Below, piece by piece: positions 15,330 through 22,467 of a DNA stretch of 40,193 bases. Within the stretch, counting starts at the first letter, position 1. Every line of letters begins with the position of its first letter. A program made the translations under genes and the position numbers. Under the pieces are notes generated by a model. It was not told where the DNA came from and searched no databases. It saw only the letters and a program-made list of their open reading frames with translations. Origin of the DNA: an uncultured Oscillospiraceae bacterium (GTDB taxonomy: Bacteria > Bacillota > Clostridia > Oscillospirales > Oscillospiraceae); contig CATNCS010000017.1 in assembly GCA_950097245.1 (NCBI GenBank), forward strand, positions 1-40,193, read 5' to 3'.

Positions 15330-16058
15330 TCACCGCACCTTGTCCGCCAAGGCGCCGCACACGCCGGGCGCGCCCCCCAGCAGGGTGGGCAGCACATCCT
15401 TCCGGGGGCCGTCGTTGACCACCCGGCCGTCGGCCAGAACGATGATCCGGTCGGCAATATTGAGAATCCGCTCCTGGTGAGAGATAATCAGGATGGAGCC
15501 GTTGATCTTCTTGTGGAGCTGCTCGAAAACCTGGATCAGGTTGGAGAAGGACCACAGGTCGATGCCCGCCTCAGGCTCGTCGAAGACGGACAGGGCGGTG
15601 CCCCGGGCCATAATGGTGGCGATCTCGATGCGCTTCAGCTCGCCGCCGGACAGGGAGGCGTCCACCTCCCGGTCGATATAGTCCTTGGCACACAGGCCCA
15701 CCTCTGACAGGTAATTGCAGGCCTCAGGCACGCCGATGTCCTTGCCGCTGGCCAGGGTAATCAGGTCCTTCACCGTCAGCCCTTTGAAGCGCACCGGCTG
15801 CTGAAAGGCAAAGCTGATGCCCTTCCGGGCCCGGTCGGTGATGGACAGTCGGGTGATATCCTCCCCGTTGAAGAGGATACGCCCCTGAGTGGGGGTAAGG
15901 ATGCCGGCGATCACCTTGGCCAGGGTGGACTTGCCGCCCCCGTTGGGGCCGGTGATGGCCACAAAGCGCTCGCTGATTTTTAAATCAATGTTGTGCAGGA
16001 TACCTTTGTTGTCTCCGTCCTGCTCCACATCGTAGCTGATGTGCTGTAATTCCAGCAT
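15330..16058 (-). CDS. sufC: Fe-S assembly ATPase SufC
   Basis: A 242-residue ABC-type ATPase. Walker A is GPNGGGKST (37-45), the signature LSGGELKRIEIA is the SufC variant, Walker B is LSVFDEPEAGIDLW, and the switch His is in IISHQERIL. No membrane domain is present, as expected for a cytosolic partner of SufB. The start at 16058 (ATG, GGGAGGG upstream) is preferred to an in-frame ATG at 16082, which adds eight non-family residues. It is the first gene of the suf unit. A promoter lies about 40 bases upstream. Confidence 0.93.
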   Translation of the reverse strand: MLELQHISYDVEQDGDNKGILHNIDLKISERFVAITGPNGGGKSTLAKVIAGILTPTQGRILFNGEDITRLSITDRARKGISFAFQQPVRFKGLTVKDLITLASGKDIGVPEACNYLSEVGLCAKDYIDREVDASLSGGELKRIEIATIMARGTALSVFDEPEAGIDLWSFSNLIQVFEQLHKKINGSILIISHQERILNIADRIIVLADGRVVNDGPRKDVLPTLLGGAPGVCGALADKVR

Positions 16059-16091
16059 GGGAAAACCCTCCCTTTCTCTCATGTTCGGCCT

Positions 16092-16120
16092 ATTTTATCA
16101 TAGCGTGTCCCATTTGTCCA
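16092..16120 (-). promoter_or_regulatory. Promoter of the suf operon
   Basis: On the minus strand, TGGACA (16120-16115), 17-base spacer, TAAAAT (16097-16092). It lies 34 bases from the sufC start. A perfect 11-bp inverted repeat lies directly upstream of the -35 box. Confidence 0.55.
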
Positions 16121-16123
16121 TAG

Positions 16124-16152
16124 CATTTTCCTATCTCAATAATAGGAAAATG
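16124..16152. promoter_or_regulatory. Perfect inverted repeat between the suf and T-box promoters
   Basis: CATTTTCCTAT (16124-16134) and ATAGGAAAATG (16142-16152) are perfect 11-base arms around CTCAATA. It is AT-rich and has no GC-rich stem, so it looks more like a protein-binding dyad than a terminator. A second smaller dyad, AATTCC/GGAATT, follows at 16154-16174. It could serve sufC (just upstream of its -35), the T-box operon, or both. Confidence 0.5.
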
Positions 16153-16189
16153 AAATTCCCGCTTTTTTGGAATTATACCCCTTTTCCTC

Positions 16190-16218
16190 TTGCATTACAA
16201 GAATATTTGTGGTATAAA
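16190..16218 (+). promoter_or_regulatory. Promoter of the Phe T-box operon
   Basis: TTGCAT (16190-16195), a 17-base spacer and TATAAA (16213-16218). The inferred start near 16225 lies just upstream of the T-box stem I. Confidence 0.7.
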
Positions 16219-16224
16219 TACGGT

Positions 16225-16461
16225 TGTTCAAATGTGTGGAACGGGAAAATAGCGGAAACACTCATCAGAGAGGGGCGGCCGCCGGCTGAAAGCCGCCCCA
16301 GAGGACGGTCCGCCTGGTTCGCCCGGGAGCGGCCCCTGAGAGGGGGACGGCCCCTCCGCCGTTACCGGAGGTCGAGTGCGCGCCCTGTATCGGGCGTGAA
16401 TGCGGGTGGTACCGCGGAGGGCTTGCCTTTCGTCCCAGCGATGGGGTCGAAGGGCATTTTT
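16225..16461 (+). ncRNA. T-box leader riboswitch, phenylalanine specifier
   Basis: The signature CGGGTGGTACCGCG (16403-16416) matches the T-box consensus AGGGUGGNACCGCG at 13 of 14 positions. Stem I shows AGAGAG at 16267-16272 and a distal GGGGCGGC/GCCGCCCC helix with loop GCTGAAAGC. On its 3' side the specifier position reads TTC (16318-16320), between CCTGG and GCCCGGGAGC, which is a Phe codon. The leader ends in an intrinsic terminator (16424-16461). Uncharged tRNA-Phe should stabilise the antiterminator and let transcription pass into the genes downstream. These include pheS and pheT, which supports the specifier reading. Confidence 0.88.
16424..16461 (+). terminator. Conditional terminator of the T-box leader
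   Basis: TGCCTTTCGTCCC (16424-16436) pairs with GGGTCGAAGGGCA (16444-16456) with one mismatch and a G-U pair, followed by TTTTT. The 5' arm lies directly after the T-box sequence, as the competing antiterminator requires. Confidence 0.85.
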
Positions 16462-16486
16462 CCTATCAAAAAGGAGATGTCCCAGA

Positions 16487-17341
16487 TTGAAATGGCTTGT
16501 TTCCACCATTATGCTTCTGTTTAACACGCTGGTCTTCCCCTATGTCGGCTCCCCGGCCCAGCCCGCGCCTGAGCCCGTCCCTCAGCCGCCCCCGGCCGCT
16601 GCGGTCCAGCCTGAGCCGGCTCCGGAACCGGAGCCGGTCCCGGAACCAAACCCGGCCAACACCAGGCTGTATGTGCTGATGTACCACCACATCATCCCCG
16701 AGGGAGGGAAGTACAACAGCTGGATGGTCACCGACGTCCGGCTGCGGGAGGACCTGGAGTGGCTGTCCGGCCACGGATATGTCACCGTGCTGCCCAGCCA
16801 GCTGGCCGCGGGGGAACCCCTGCCGGAACGGGCGGTGATGCTCACCTTTGACGACGGCTACCGCAGCAACTACCAGCTGGCCTACCCCCTGCTTCAGGAG
16901 TACCAGGCCAGGGCGGTCATCTCCGTCATCGTCAAGTACATCCAGGACGAGGACCCCTACTTTCTCACCTGGGACATGTGCCGTGAGATGGCCCGGTCCG
17001 GTCTGGTGGAGATCGGCTCCCACACCTGCGCCTGCCACGACGAGGGCGAGCACGGCATCAAACGGCGGAAGGGCGAGAGCCGGGAGGAGTACGAGGCCCG
17101 GGTCCTCCCCGACCTCCAGGCCAGCATCGACCTCATCACCGAGCACGTGGGGACAGCCCCCCGGTTTTTCGCCTACCCCAACGGAAAGACGGAGGAGTGG
17201 GCCAGGGACTTTATCCGGGAGCATTTCGCCGTCACCGTCATCACCCGCCACGGCTCCTGGGACATCTCCAACGGGCTGTATAACATGAAGCGGTGCAACG
17301 TGTCTATGGACGAGCCGGTCAGCAAGTTCCTGCCCTCCTGA
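16487..17341 (+). CDS. Secreted polysaccharide deacetylase (NodB domain)
   Basis: 284 residues from TTG 16487, which has AAGGAG (16471-16476) upstream and gives a compact signal MKWLVSTIMLLFNTLVFPYV. Longer in-frame starts would lie within the T-box terminator. Residues 23-57 are a proline/glutamate-rich linker of the kind that spans cell wall. The catalytic domain begins LYVLMYHHI; metal motif LTFDDGY has the base/metal pair D122-D123, the second motif SHTCACH has H179 and H184, and FAYPNGK is motif 3. Such enzymes deacetylate N-acetylglucosamine polymers or peptidoglycan. It is the first gene behind the Phe T-box and 45 bases before pheS, an unexpected place. Confidence 0.88.
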   Translation: MKWLVSTIMLLFNTLVFPYVGSPAQPAPEPVPQPPPAAAVQPEPAPEPEPVPEPNPANTRLYVLMYHHIIPEGGKYNSWMVTDVRLREDLEWLSGHGYVTVLPSQLAAGEPLPERAVMLTFDDGYRSNYQLAYPLLQEYQARAVISVIVKYIQDEDPYFLTWDMCREMARSGLVEIGSHTCACHDEGEHGIKRRKGESREEYEARVLPDLQASIDLITEHVGTAPRFFAYPNGKTEEWARDFIREHFAVTVITRHGSWDISNGLYNMKRCNVSMDEPVSKFLPS

Positions 17342-17386
17342 GACATCAGAATCTATATTCACAATCCACAATAAGGAGTTTTAGCG

Positions 17387-18412
17387 ATGAAAGAACAGTT
17401 AGCAAAAATCAAAAGCGAGGCCCTGGCCGCCTTTGAGGCGGTGGCCTCCCCCGCCGCTCTGGACGAGCTGCGGGTGAAATACCTGGGCAAGAAAGGCGAA
17501 CTGACCGCCGTCCTCAAGCAGATGGGCAGGCTCACCCCCGAGGAGCGGCCCGCCATGGGCGCCCTGGCCAACGAGGTCCGCTCCGCCCTGGAGAGCGCCA
17601 TTGAGACCGCCTCCCAGAAGCTGGAGGCCTCCGCCCTGGAGGCGCGGCTCAAGGCCGAGGCCATCGACGTCACCGTCCCCGGCAAGACCGTTAAAATGGG
17701 CCATAAGCACCCCATGTACAGCGCCCTGGACGAGATCAAGGACATCTTTGTGGGCATGGGCTTCACCGTGCTGGACGGCCCCGAGGTGGAGCTGGCCGAG
17801 CTGAACTTCGACCGGCTCAACGCCGAGGAGGGCCACCCCTCCCGGGACTGGTCCGACACCTTCTACTTTGACAAGGACAGCCGGGTGATGCTCCGGTCCC
17901 AGACCTCCCCCATGCAGGTGCGGGCCATGGACTCCATGCCCCTGCCCATCCGTATCATCGCCCCCGGCCGGGTGTACCGCAAGGACGAGGTGGACGCCAC
18001 CCACTCCCCCATGTTCCACCAGGTGGAGGGGATGGTCATCGACAAAAACGTCACCATGGCCGATTTGAAGGGCACCCTGAACCTGCTGGCCGAGGAGCTC
18101 TTCGGCAAGGGCACCGTCACCCGGTTCCGCCCCCACCACTTCCCCTTCACCGAGCCCTCCTGTGAGATGGACGTGCAGTGCCACAAGTGCGGCGGCGCGG
18201 GCTGCGCCACCTGCAAGGGCGAGGGCTGGATCGAGCTGCTGGGCGCGGGGATGATCCACCCCAACGTGCTGCGCATGGCCGGCATCGACCCGGAGGAGTG
18301 GTCCGGCTGGGCCTTCGGCATGGGCCTGGAGCGCACCGCCATGCGCCGGTTCAAGATCGCCGACCTGCGGCTTATCTTTGAGAACGACGTGCGGTTTTTG
18401 GAGCAATTTTGA
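17387..18412 (+). CDS. pheS: Phenylalanine--tRNA ligase alpha subunit
   Basis: 341 residues, typical length. The N-terminal 85 residues are the helical tRNA-binding arm (MKEQLAKIKSEALAAFEAV). The class II catalytic core follows: motif 2 region MLRSQTSPMQVRAM and PGRVYRKDEVDATHSPMFHQVEG, then FRPHHFPFTEPSCEMDV. A four-Cys patch, CHKCGGAGCATCKG, is common in Firmicute PheS. Motif 3 is GWAFGMGLERTAM. It starts at ATG 17387 after AAGGAG. It pairs with PheT as an alpha2-beta2 enzyme that charges tRNA-Phe, and the operon is under the Phe T-box. Confidence 0.97.
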   Translation: MKEQLAKIKSEALAAFEAVASPAALDELRVKYLGKKGELTAVLKQMGRLTPEERPAMGALANEVRSALESAIETASQKLEASALEARLKAEAIDVTVPGKTVKMGHKHPMYSALDEIKDIFVGMGFTVLDGPEVELAELNFDRLNAEEGHPSRDWSDTFYFDKDSRVMLRSQTSPMQVRAMDSMPLPIRIIAPGRVYRKDEVDATHSPMFHQVEGMVIDKNVTMADLKGTLNLLAEELFGKGTVTRFRPHHFPFTEPSCEMDVQCHKCGGAGCATCKGEGWIELLGAGMIHPNVLRMAGIDPEEWSGWAFGMGLERTAMRRFKIADLRLIFENDVRFLEQF

Positions 18413-18414
18413 TG

Positions 18415-18492
18415 TGTAGGGGCGCACATTGTGCGCCCGCCGTCCCAATGTCTCACGCCTTTTAGAACGGGCGCACAATGTGCGCCCCTACA
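18415..18492. repeat. Bipartite palindrome element between pheS and pheT
   Basis: TGTAGGGGCGCACATTGTGC opens the left hairpin (core GCGCACATTGTGCGC) and GGGCGCACAATGTGCG with CCCCTACA closes the right. It begins 2 bases after the pheS stop and ends 31 bases before pheT, inside an operon whose two products must be made in equal amounts. Confidence 0.85.
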
Positions 18493-18523
18493 AACAAACC
18501 TGATACCAAGAGGAGTTTTCAAT

Positions 18524-21229
18524 ATGAATCTATCCAGAAAATGGCTCAACGAGTTTGTTGAGATTGACGCGAACGACAAGGAGTTCGCCGAGGCCATGAC
18601 CCTCTCCGGCTCCAAGGTGGAGCTGACCCACGACATGGGAGAGGAGATTTCCAATGTGGTGGTGGGCCGCATTCTGTCCATGGAGCGCCACGAGAACAGC
18701 GACCACATGTGGGTGTGCCAGCTGGACGTGGGCAAAGAGGAGCCGGTCCAGATCGTCACCGGGGCCTGGAACATCCACACAGGGGATTTGGTCCCTGTGT
18801 CCCTGCACAAATCCACCCTGCCCGGCGGCAAGAAGATTGAGAAGGGCAAGCTGAGAGGGGTGCTGTCCAACGGGATGCTCTGCTCCCTCAAGGAGCTGGG
18901 GCTGGACGAGCGGGATTTCCCCTATGGCGTCATCACCGCCGCCGCCCTGCTCAACGACTACCACCCCATCGACCCGGACAAGCCCTCCATCCCGGAGGAG
19001 ATTGAACTGGGACACAAAATTTTCGGCTCGGTGGTGGCCGCAGGAGCGGGGGAAGTGAAATCCCTGGGGGACGGCCGCTGGTCGGTGGCCCTGGTCTGGG
19101 CGGAGGACGGCTCCCCTGTGGGCACCACGGTGGAGACCGCCTGCCAGAACATCCACTCCATGGACCTGGTGGCCTTCGACACCAAGGCCCGGACCATCTG
19201 CACCCTGGCCGACCTCCACGCCGAGCAGAAGGAGTTTCCCCACTGCATCCCCGACGGCATTTTCGTCCTTCAGGAAGACTGCAAGCCCGGGGACGATATC
19301 AAGGCCGTCACCGGACTGGACGACCACGTGGTGGAGTTTGAGATCACCCCCAACCGGCCCGACTGCCTGTCCGTCATCGGTCTGGCCCGGGAGGCGGCGG
19401 CCACCTTCGACAAGCCCTGCCGCTTCCACACTCCGGAGGTCAAGGGGGGCGGGGAGGGCGTCCTCCCCGAGCTGCTGGATGTGGAGACCCCCGACCCCGA
19501 GCTGTGCCCCCGGTACACCGCCCGGATGGTGCGCAACGTGAAGATCGGCCCCTCCCCCAAGTGGATGCGGGAGCGTCTGCGGGCCATGGGGGTGCGGCCC
19601 ATCAACAACATCGTGGATATTACCAACTACGTCATGCTGGAGTACGGCCAGCCCATGCACGCCTTCGACTACCGCTATGTCAACGGCGGCAAGATCATCG
19701 TCCGCCGGGCGGCGGAGGGGGAGAAGCTCACCACCCTGGACGGCAAGGAGCACACCCTCACTTCCAACCACCTGGTCATTGCCGACGAGGGCCGGGCCGT
19801 GGGTCTGGCAGGGATCATGGGCGGGCTGAACTCCGAGATTGTGGACGACACCGCCGATGTGGTCTTCGAGTCCGCCTGCTTCGACGGCACCTGCATCCGC
19901 AAGGGCGCCCTGGCTTTGGGGATGCGCACCGAGGCCTCCGCCAAGTTCGAGAAGGGGCTGGACCCCATGAACACCCTCCCCGCCGTCAACCGGGCCTGTG
20001 AGCTGGTGGAGCTGCTGGGGGCCGGTGAGGTGGTGGATGGGGTCATCGACATCCTCAACTACGTCCCCCAGCCCACCGTTTTGAAGCTGGAGCCCGACAA
20101 GATCAACGCCCTGCTGGGCACGGATATTTCTCAGGGCGAGATGGCGCAGATCATGGAACGCATCAATTTTGAGCTCCATGATGACCAGACCCTCACCATT
20201 CCCTCCTGGCGGGGCGACGTGAAGGAGATGGCCGACCTGGCCGAGGAGGTGGCCCGGTTCTACGGCTACAACAACATCCCCACCACCCTGATGCGGGGTC
20301 AGACCACTCTGGGCGGCTACTCCCCGGAGCAGCGGCTGGAGCAGCGGCTGGGGGCGGTGTGCCGGTCCTGTGGCTACGACGAGATCATCACCTACTCCTT
20401 CATCTCCCCCACCTGGTACGACAAGATTGGCTGGCCGGCCAGCGACCCCCGGCGGGAATCCTTCAAGATTTTGAATCCTCTTGGGGAGGACACCTCCATC
20501 ATGCGCACCACCACCCTGCCCTCCATGCTGGACATTCTCGCCCGGAACTACAACTACCGGAATAAGGACGTGCGCCTCTACGAGCTGGGCCGTATCTACC
20601 TCCCCGGCGGGGAGAACGGGCTGGCAAATGAGGAGAAGGTGCTCACCTTGGGAGCCTACGGCGAGGGCTTCGGCTTCTACGACCTGAAGGGCGTGGTGGA
20701 AGCTATTTTGCGGGAAATCCGGGTGGGCGATGTGGAGTTCGTTCCCGTCTCGGACAATCCCTCCTATCACCCCGGCCGCTGTGCGCAGGTCCTTGCCTGC
20801 GATGGTCTTTATGTAGGTGTAATGGGCCAAGTGCACCCCAATGTGGCCAAAAGCTGCGGCGTAGACGGAGAGCTGTACTGCGCCGAGCTGGACTTCGTCA
20901 CGATGCGCTCCATTGCGGGACCTGACCCTGAATACACTCCCCTGCCCAGGTTCCCCTCCGTCACCCGGGATATCGCCGTGGTGTGTGACGAGGCAGTCAC
21001 CGTGGGCAAGCTGGAGTGGACCATCCGCCGGGGGGCCAGGGGCCTTCTCAAGGAGGTCTCCCTCTTCGACATCTACCGGGGCAAAGGGATTGACGAGGGC
21101 AAAAAGTCCGTGGCCTTCAACCTGGTCCTCCGGGCGGACGACCGCTCCCTCACCTCCGAGGAGGCGGACGAGGACGTGAAGTCCATCCTGGAGGCGCTGG
21201 AGAAGGACTGCGGGGCCCGGCTGCGCTGA
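18524..21229 (+). CDS. pheT: Phenylalanine--tRNA ligase beta subunit, with an inserted segment
   Basis: 901 residues from ATG 18524 (GAGGAG upstream, family start MNLSRKWLNEFVEID); an in-frame start at 18431 lies inside the repeat and is rejected. Order: EMAP-II-type tRNA-binding domain (about 40-250), B3/B4 editing domain with EITPNRPDCLSVIGLAREAA and MRTEASAKFEKGLDP, B5 domain, catalytic-like core, and C-terminal anticodon-binding FDX-ACB domain (PLPRFPSVTRDIAVV). The family is usually about 790-810 long; about 105 extra residues (roughly 135-240) lie between DERDFPY and IPDGIFVLQED, where other PheT proteins join directly. The subunit binds tRNA and edits Tyr-tRNA-Phe. Confidence 0.96.
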   Translation: MNLSRKWLNEFVEIDANDKEFAEAMTLSGSKVELTHDMGEEISNVVVGRILSMERHENSDHMWVCQLDVGKEEPVQIVTGAWNIHTGDLVPVSLHKSTLPGGKKIEKGKLRGVLSNGMLCSLKELGLDERDFPYGVITAAALLNDYHPIDPDKPSIPEEIELGHKIFGSVVAAGAGEVKSLGDGRWSVALVWAEDGSPVGTTVETACQNIHSMDLVAFDTKARTICTLADLHAEQKEFPHCIPDGIFVLQEDCKPGDDIKAVTGLDDHVVEFEITPNRPDCLSVIGLAREAAATFDKPCRFHTPEVKGGGEGVLPELLDVETPDPELCPRYTARMVRNVKIGPSPKWMRERLRAMGVRPINNIVDITNYVMLEYGQPMHAFDYRYVNGGKIIVRRAAEGEKLTTLDGKEHTLTSNHLVIADEGRAVGLAGIMGGLNSEIVDDTADVVFESACFDGTCIRKGALALGMRTEASAKFEKGLDPMNTLPAVNRACELVELLGAGEVVDGVIDILNYVPQPTVLKLEPDKINALLGTDISQGEMAQIMERINFELHDDQTLTIPSWRGDVKEMADLAEEVARFYGYNNIPTTLMRGQTTLGGYSPEQRLEQRLGAVCRSCGYDEIITYSFISPTWYDKIGWPASDPRRESFKILNPLGEDTSIMRTTTLPSMLDILARNYNYRNKDVRLYELGRIYLPGGENGLANEEKVLTLGAYGEGFGFYDLKGVVEAILREIRVGDVEFVPVSDNPSYHPGRCAQVLACDGLYVGVMGQVHPNVAKSCGVDGELYCAELDFVTMRSIAGPDPEYTPLPRFPSVTRDIAVVCDEAVTVGKLEWTIRRGARGLLKEVSLFDIYRGKGIDEGKKSVAFNLVLRADDRSLTSEEADEDVKSILEALEKDCGARLR

Positions 21230-21232
21230 TCC

Positions 21233-21304
21233 TGTAGGGGCGCACATTGTGCGCCCGTCTCCGGCATCCGCAATTTCTGCGGGCGGACAATGTCCGCCCC
21301 TACA
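21233..21304. repeat. Hybrid bipartite palindrome element between pheT and the aldolase gene
   Basis: The left half has the core GCGCACATTGTGCGC and the right half a different core, GGCGGACAATGTCCGCC. Ends are TGTAGGGG and CCCCTACA. Unequal cores show that halves can be exchanged or mutate while keeping internal symmetry. Confidence 0.8.
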
Positions 21305-21327
21305 TACCACACCAAAGGAGTATCCCA

Positions 21328-22356
21328 ATGATCCGTTTTGAATGCGACTACACCACCGGAGCCCACCCGAAAATTCTGGAGGCGCTGGTGAACAGCAATA
21401 TGGAGGCCTGCCCCGGCTACGGGGTGGACATCCACTGCGAGCGGGCCCGGATCATGCTGCGGGCGCTGTGTCAGGCCCCGGAGGCCGGGGTCCACTTCCT
21501 GACAGGGGGCACCCAGGCCAACACCACTGTGATTGCCGCCGCCCTGCGGCCCTGCCAGGGGGTGCTGTGCGCCGAGACGGGCCACATCAACGTCCACGAG
21601 ACGGGGGCCATTGAGGCCACCGGCCACAAGGTGCTGGCCCTGCCCGCCGAAAACGGCAAGATTACCGCCCGGCAGATTGACGAGTTCTGCCAGGCCCACT
21701 ATGACAACGCGGCCTGGGAGCACATGGTCCAGCCGGGAATGGTGTACCTGTCCCACCCCACCGAGCTGGGGACGGTGTACACCCTGGCGGATCTGGAGGC
21801 CATTCAAGCGGTCTGCCGCCGCTGGCGGCTGCCCCTGTTTGTGGACGGGGCCCGTCTGGCCTGCGGGCTGGCGGCGTCGGATGTGACGCTGCCCGACCTG
21901 GCCCGGCTGTGCGACGTGTTCTACCTGGGGGGCACCAAGGCGGGGCTGCTCTTCGGCGAGGCGGTGGTCATCACCAACCCCGTCCTCAACAGAGGCTTCC
22001 GCTGCCACATCAAGCAGAGGGGCGGGATGCTGGCCAAGGGGAGGCTGCTGGGGGTGCAGTTCGAGGCGTTCCTCCAGGACGGGCTGTTCCTGGACATCGG
22101 CAAGAAAGAGGTGGACCAGGCCATGCGCCTGCGGGAGGCCTTCCTGGCCAAGGGCTGGCCCCTCTTCGTCGACTCCCCCACCAACCAGCAGTTCTCCGTC
22201 CTGCCCAATGAGGCCATGGCCGCCCTGGAGGAGAAGTACTCCTTCGAGGTCTGGGAGAAGGCGGACGAGGACCACACCGCCGTCCGGTTCTGCACCAGCT
22301 GGTCCACCAGGGATGAGGATGTGGACGCCCTCATTGCTGACATCCAAAAACTGTAA
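21328..22356 (+). CDS. ltaE: Low-specificity threonine aldolase (beta-eliminating lyase family)
   Basis: 342 residues, PLP fold type I. MIRFECDYTTGAHPKILEAL matches the family start, followed by FLTGGTQANTTVIAAALRP, ETGHINVHETGAIEATGHKV, LSHPTELGTVYTLADLEAI, LFVDGARLACGL and the PLP lysine K204 in YLGGTKAGLLFGEAVV. These enzymes split threonine or allo-threonine into glycine and acetaldehyde. It starts at ATG 21328 behind AAAGGAG. It follows pheT after a palindrome element without a classical terminator, so it may be co-transcribed. Other beta-eliminating lyases of this fold cannot be excluded. Confidence 0.87.
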   Translation: MIRFECDYTTGAHPKILEALVNSNMEACPGYGVDIHCERARIMLRALCQAPEAGVHFLTGGTQANTTVIAAALRPCQGVLCAETGHINVHETGAIEATGHKVLALPAENGKITARQIDEFCQAHYDNAAWEHMVQPGMVYLSHPTELGTVYTLADLEAIQAVCRRWRLPLFVDGARLACGLAASDVTLPDLARLCDVFYLGGTKAGLLFGEAVVITNPVLNRGFRCHIKQRGGMLAKGRLLGVQFEAFLQDGLFLDIGKKEVDQAMRLREAFLAKGWPLFVDSPTNQQFSVLPNEAMAALEEKYSFEVWEKADEDHTAVRFCTSWSTRDEDVDALIADIQKL

Positions 22357-22361
22357 TTGCG

Positions 22362-22392
22362 AGGGGGCGGCCGCAGGCCGCCCCTTCTTTAG
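22362..22392 (+). terminator. Terminator after the threonine aldolase gene
   Basis: GGGGCGGCC, loop GCA, GGCCGCCCC followed by TTCTTT. The core resembles the GGCGGCC-type half of the palindrome elements, so a repeat half may have been adopted as terminator. Confidence 0.65.
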
Positions 22393-22433
22393 AAAAATTT
22401 AAGGAACTTGCCCTGTTTTTTGTAAGAAACCCC

Positions 22434-22442
22434 TGCTATACT
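22434..22442 (+). promoter_or_regulatory. Extended -10 promoter of the transglutaminase lipoprotein gene
   Basis: TG-C-TATACT at 22434-22442, with no good -35 at 16-18 bases. It is 26 bases before the start codon. Confidence 0.45.
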
Positions 22443-22467
22443 GTCCCCAGCTTTGGAGGTGATATCG

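Noticed and set aside
18431..18523. Upstream in-frame start for pheT at 18431
   Set aside because: It lies inside the palindrome element; ATG 18524 has a good SD and gives the family N-terminus.
18530..21328. Open frame of 932 codons on the minus strand opposite pheT
   Set aside because: Shadow of pheT: biased composition (Gly, His, Val, Leu) and no recognisable domain.
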